Below are positions 61,279 through 64,000 of a DNA stretch of 64,000 nt, piece after piece. The stretch covers positions 62,001 to 126,000 of the forward strand of contig NZ_JAIQUM010000006.1 of assembly GCF_020075705.1 (NCBI RefSeq), read 5' to 3'. The translations under genes were made by a program, and so were the position numbers. Within the stretch, counting starts at the first letter, position 1. Every line of letters starts with the position of its first letter. The notes under the pieces are model-generated. The model searched no databases, was not told the DNA's origin, and saw only the letters and a program-made list of their open reading frames with translations. This DNA comes from Metabacillus rhizolycopersici. Its GTDB lineage: Bacteria; Bacillota; Bacilli; Bacillales; Bacillaceae.

Positions 61279-61713
61279 TTGGAAGCAAAAAGTACATTAC
61301 CAGAAAATTATGAGGGATTAAAAAAGCAGGCAAATCGAACGTCTAATTGGCGTGAACGTTTAGATGCGGTGGAAGAGTTAGGACATTGGAAAAATAAAAA
61401 AGTAATCGATATCCTCATGCGCTTAATGAATCAAGATCCAGTGTATAAGGTTCAAGAAGCAGCATACCGTCAGCTGAAAAAATTTGGTGAGGATGTTGAA
61501 TTACCGCCAAGGAAAACAGGTAACCTGGTTAAAGATGTAACGAAAATCATGTTAAGAATCAAGAAGAGTTTGCCAGAAGGTCATAGCTATGAAGAGTTCA
61601 AGACGAAGCTACAGAAAATGAGACTTGATGTGTATGATACGTACGAAGGTGATAAGGGAGCAGACTTTGATAAGTGGCTTGAAAACATGTGGGCGTTACT
61701 TACGAAAAAGTAG
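61279..61713 (+). CDS. HEAT-repeat domain protein
   Basis: A protein of about 144 residues. An N-terminal helical pair (NWRERLDAVEELGHWKNKKVIDILMRLMNQDPVYKVQEAAYRQLKKFG, about 27-75 in outline) is one or two HEAT/PBS-lyase-like repeats. A conserved helical C-terminus (KTGNLVKDVTKIMLRIKKSLPEGHSYEEFK) follows. TTG 61279 is 10 bases after AAGGAG; TTG 61270 is nearer but only 1 base from the site. Role unknown; such repeats act as protein-binding scaffolds. Confidence 0.75.
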   Translation: MEAKSTLPENYEGLKKQANRTSNWRERLDAVEELGHWKNKKVIDILMRLMNQDPVYKVQEAAYRQLKKFGEDVELPPRKTGNLVKDVTKIMLRIKKSLPEGHSYEEFKTKLQKMRLDVYDTYEGDKGADFDKWLENMWALLTKK

Positions 61714-61806
61714 AAATTTCGCCGTTGTCTAATTTTTTAAAATTTTCACTTTATGTTGAAAAACTTTTGTGCTAAATTTATTAAATAACATGAAAGGGTG
61801 AACAAG

Positions 61807-62121
61807 ATGTCTCAACTAGAAAATGTTAATTTAATAAAGCAAGCAAATGTTTATTTTGATGGAAAAGTAACGAGTCGTACAGCTATATTACAAGATGGTA
61901 CGAAAAAGACATTAGGAATCATGCTGCCAGGTGAATATGAGTTCTCTACAGCTCTGAAGGAGGAGATGGAGATTTTATCTGGAAAATTAGAGTATAAACT
62001 ATCTGGACAGGAGTGGGAAACCATTGAAGGAAGCGGTGTGTTTTACGTTCCTGCAAATGACAAGTTTCAATTGAAAATTCACGCTGTTACGGATTATTGT
62101 TGTTCTTATATAAAGGAGTAG
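61807..62121 (+). CDS. ppnP: Pyrimidine/purine nucleoside phosphorylase PpnP
   Basis: A 104-residue cupin-fold protein of the PpnP (formerly DUF1255) family, reversibly phosphorolysing nucleosides. The opening YFDGKVTSRTAILQDGTKKTLGIMLPGEYEF is the family signature, then the strand EEMEILSGKLEYKL and SGVFYVPANDKFQL close the small beta barrel. Length is right for the family. ATG 61807 follows AAAGGGTGAACAAG. A two-part hairpin terminator follows at 62157. Confidence 0.9.
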   Translation: MSQLENVNLIKQANVYFDGKVTSRTAILQDGTKKTLGIMLPGEYEFSTALKEEMEILSGKLEYKLSGQEWETIEGSGVFYVPANDKFQLKIHAVTDYCCSYIKE

Positions 62122-62156
62122 CTTCTTATTAATTAGACTTCTTACATATGTAAAAA

Positions 62157-62221
62157 GCCAAAGTTTTAGGTCACCTCATAAGTTTGTGGGTGCTTGATAC
62201 TTTGGTTTTTTTGTTATATGT
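62157..62221 (+). terminator. Hairpin terminator after ppnP
   Basis: CCAAAGT pairs with ACTTTGG around an inner CACCTCA / TGTGGGTG helix, followed by TTTTTTTG. Confidence 0.8.
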
Positions 62222-62234
62222 TATAGCGTACTAA

Positions 62235-62272
62235 AAAATTCTTGTACTGTGGGATAAGCGCACGACATTCAG
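62235..62272 (+). repeat. Dispersed repeat, copy 2
   Basis: Second copy of the 38-base repeat first seen at 17418, from AAATTCTTGTACTG to GACATTCAGC, with one extra G and one C-to-T change. It is followed here by GTAAGCGTCCGGCAAC, which the first copy lacks. Confidence 0.7.
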
Positions 62273-62327
62273 CGTAAGCGTCCGGCAACATGGGCAACTC
62301 ATCGGCATTCTCCTCTGTTCTTCCACC

Positions 62328-62591
62328 ATGTTTCAAATGCGACAGCTCCTGCTAGAAAGGAAAAAACAAGAGTTGAGCGAATACAAAGCGATTTATCTGA
62401 TTAAAGATTACTTTCCGTTATTGTTTTGGGCAATGGCAGGTGGCCCAAATGAAATTGTAATGATTCTATATCGTCTCTATCAATTGCTTAAGAAAAATGG
62501 ACGTAAATGTCATCGGTATAAGAAGAAGACTGTCTTTGATATTCTAGGGATTGTGTACGAAACGACAGTAAAGCATAGACAAGCTGTCTAG
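62328..62591 (+). CDS. Hypothetical protein or gene remnant (87 aa)
   Basis: 87 basic residues opening MFQMRQLLLERKKQELSEYK and containing DYFPLLFWAMAGGPNEIVMILYRLYQLL, a hydrophobic stretch between charged flanks. No clear ribosome site precedes ATG 62328, and the repeat lies just upstream. It may be the remains of a longer gene or an expressed small protein; the family is unknown. Confidence 0.35.
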   Translation: MFQMRQLLLERKKQELSEYKAIYLIKDYFPLLFWAMAGGPNEIVMILYRLYQLLKKNGRKCHRYKKKTVFDILGIVYETTVKHRQAV

Positions 62592-62800
62592 CGAAAAAAA
62601 TCGTATTTTAATAGACTTCTTTGGTATGCCTACTTTTCCATTACTCGCTCGTTTTGAAACAAGAATTATTTCGTATCTAGTCATTTACGTCTTTAGCTTG
62701 ATGGGCATGTGTCTGTACCTCTTTATTTAATCAAATTTCCATTGAAGTGATATTTTGGCTAGATTAATAGGTCCTTAAAGTTATTTATTGAAATTATCAT

Positions 62801-62882
62801 AAGAAAAAATTTCCTAATAACAATCGAAACAAGAAAAAAATTTCCTAATAACAATTGAAACAAGAAAAAATTTTCCTTATAA
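62801..62882 (+). repeat. Tandem repeat, 2.7 units of about 31 bases
   Basis: Units AAGAAAAAATTTCCTAATAA plus CAATCGAAAC, then the same with one extra A and T for C, then a partial third copy. Unit length 30-31 bases. Confidence 0.8.
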
Positions 62883-63091
62883 TAAGCATATTGCGATAAA
62901 TTTCTTTCAGAATAGACATAATTTGACTGTGGTAGCTCTCTTGTGTGCTGCTTCGTGAATTGGTATTGACTAATTTTTAGATATAGCGTCAAGCTTGCTT
63001 TCATCTAGAAAAAGTAGATGTAATGAAAGCGTTTATCGTAATATACTTTAAAAATTTTGTCATTATCTAATACAGGTAAATTCTTCGATCC

Positions 63092-63182
63092 GATAATGGT
63101 TATTATGATTAATTGCAAAAGTGCTTTCAGTTCGTATTAAGGTTTAAGAAAAATGATCAATTATCTGAAAGTAACCATTATC
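63092..63182. promoter_or_regulatory. Inverted-repeat pair before the GntP gene
   Basis: GATAATGGTTA (63092-63102) and TAACCATTATC (63172-63182) are perfect inverted copies 70 bases apart. Near-direct copies of ATTATCTG(TG)AAAG occur at 63160 and 63177 as well. Could be operator sites of a sugar-acid regulator outside the window. Confidence 0.4.
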
Positions 63183-63234
63183 TGTGAAAGAAAACTAGAT
63201 AATGATTAAATAATGAGAAAGAGTGGTGTTTCGG

Positions 63235-64000
63235 ATGGCTATGTATTTGTTAATCATTACGTTGTTAGCAATTGTCATTGTTGTGTTAGGAGTATCTTTA
63301 TTTAAATGGCATGCGTTTATTAGTTTAACTGTTGCAAGTTTGTTTTTAGCGCTTGCGTCTGGTCTATCAATGGACAAAATCGTTAGTGCATATGAGACTG
63401 GGGTTGGCGGAGTTTTAGGTCATCTCGTTGGAATTTTAGCGTTAGGAACTATTTTAGGAAAACTGATGGCTGATTCAGGTGCTGGCATGCAAGTTGCAGA
63501 TTTCTTTGTTCGGGTTTTTGGTGAGAAGAGGCTGCCATGGGCTATGTTAATTTCCGGTTTTATTATCGGAATTCCGGTATTCTTTGAAGTTGGGATTTTG
63601 ATTTTATTACCTCTAGTCATTTCGATTCATAAAACAACTAAACAAAACATATTATTGATTGCGTTACCAGTTATTGCTGGCTTATCGATTGTACATGGTC
63701 TTGTTCCACCACATCCAGGGGCAATGGCTGCGATTAGTATTTACGGTGCGAACCTTGGAGAAGTGCTTCTTTATGCACTTATTATCTCTATCCCTGCAGC
63801 AATTATCGCAGGACCTGTATTTGCAAAATGGGTTCATAAACGTGTAATTCCAGAAGGAGAACCGAACTTAATTCGTGTATCAACAGCATCAGATAAATTG
63901 CCGGGTACAGGGATTTCGTTTTTTGTAATTTTATTACCTGTTATCTTGATGATTTTATCTTCAATTGCGCCATATTTGTCGATGCCTAGTGGTTTACTGA
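63235..64000 (+). CDS. GntP family gluconate/sugar-acid permease (partial)
   Basis: The frame runs to the right edge without a stop (255 residues seen; GntP proteins are about 440-450). It is an integral membrane protein: helices at about 4-25, 28-45, 60-80, 100-125 and 140-160, with the family motifs GILALGTILGKLMADSGAG, GFIIGIPVFFEVGILILLPL and HGLVPPHPGAMAA (about 157-169). It takes up gluconate or a related hydroxy-acid by proton symport. ATG 63235 (then a second Met at 63241) follows a poor GTGGTG ribosome site. Catabolic genes should follow outside the window. Confidence 0.9.
   Translation, partial: MAMYLLIITLLAIVIVVLGVSLFKWHAFISLTVASLFLALASGLSMDKIVSAYETGVGGVLGHLVGILALGTILGKLMADSGAGMQVADFFVRVFGEKRLPWAMLISGFIIGIPVFFEVGILILLPLVISIHKTTKQNILLIALPVIAGLSIVHGLVPPHPGAMAAISIYGANLGEVLLYALIISIPAAIIAGPVFAKWVHKRVIPEGEPNLIRVSTASDKLPGTGISFFVILLPVILMILSSIAPYLSMPSGLL

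Larger units (their letters stand above)
62592..63234. other. A+T-rich control region upstream of the GntP gene
   Basis: Holds a tandem repeat of about 31 bases (62801-62882), a perfect 11-bp inverted repeat pair (63092 and 63172), and a cre-like word TGAAAGCGTTTATC at 63022-63035 that misses two positions of the consensus. No gene is supported; a reverse-strand frame here is just repeat translation. Confidence 0.55.

Noticed and set aside
62759..63004. 81-codon reverse-strand frame upstream of gntP
   Set aside because: Mostly a translation of the A+T-rich tandem repeat; no ribosome site.
63022..63035. Catabolite-repression (cre) site
   Set aside because: TGAAAGCGTTTATC misses the final C-A pair of the consensus; too weak to call alone, noted in the region entry.

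Overview
The window is a low-GC, gene-dense Gram-positive chromosome segment that reads as Bacillaceae (Bacillus sensu lato). Supporting signs are AGGAGG-type ribosome sites with many GTG/TTG starts, a pspA-ydjG-ydjH-ydjI operon behind a textbook sigma-W promoter, an HssRS/HrtAB heme module, IlvD with a CodY-type box, an Amt operon with a full TnrA/GlnR box, an IDEAL-domain protein, and B. subtilis-like TrhO, MurB and cold-shock proteins. No rRNA, tRNA, insertion sequence or CRISPR array was seen. Product names come from reading motifs and recalled family knowledge; no database search was possible.

Layout. 1-3.6 kb: housekeeping genes (flavin reductase-like, trhO, a DUF1450 protein, murB). 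3.9-5.9 kb: a large, apparently degenerate tyrosine-recombinase-like gene between two 15-bp direct repeats. 6.1-7.5 kb: a PadR regulator with a HAAS-type membrane protein. 7.6-15.5 kb: a complete four-gene Wadjet (JET) anti-plasmid locus in the order jetD-jetA-jetB-jetC. 15.6-19.5 kb: GNAT, DUF3892, a small unknown protein, a lysozyme-like protein and a PHB-depolymerase-type esterase. 19.7-23.5 kb: an AraC-type regulator divergent from a GH2 glycosidase. 24.3-25.6 kb: a Fur-box-controlled group of three small proteins (zinc ribbon, DUF2325, IDEAL). 25.7-27.5 kb: ilvD. 28.1-32.2 kb: hssR-hssS-hrtB-hrtA.

32.3-37.9 kb holds two divergent sulfur-scavenging units: a TauD-like dioxygenase, and an SsuABC-like importer with an FMN-dependent monooxygenase. 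Three copies of one short RNA-hairpin motif, each followed at once by an intrinsic terminator, lie in the leaders of these units (two in tandem on one side, one on the other). I do not recognise this element; it is the best candidate here for an undescribed regulatory system. 38.2-42.8 kb: a 52-residue protein, an XRE-cupin regulator divergent from a LysE exporter, a luciferase-like oxidoreductase and a Cof-type HAD phosphatase. 42.9-47 kb: the psp envelope-stress operon. 47.3-50.3 kb: a cold-shock gene and an operon of an unknown coiled-coil protein with amt. 50.3-51.8 kb is gene-poor and looks decayed. 51.8-62.6 kb: an MFS transporter, acetyltransferase, AraC/GyrI-like regulator, ketopantoate reductase, a run of small membrane or metal-binding proteins, a Gfo/Idh/MocA oxidoreductase, a YgjP-like metallopeptidase, a HEAT-repeat protein and PpnP. 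The window ends inside a GntP-family permease.

Two small genes (2063 and 24620) have good ribosome sites but an ATC where the start codon should be, and jetD may start at ATT. Either unusual initiation or sequence errors could explain these.
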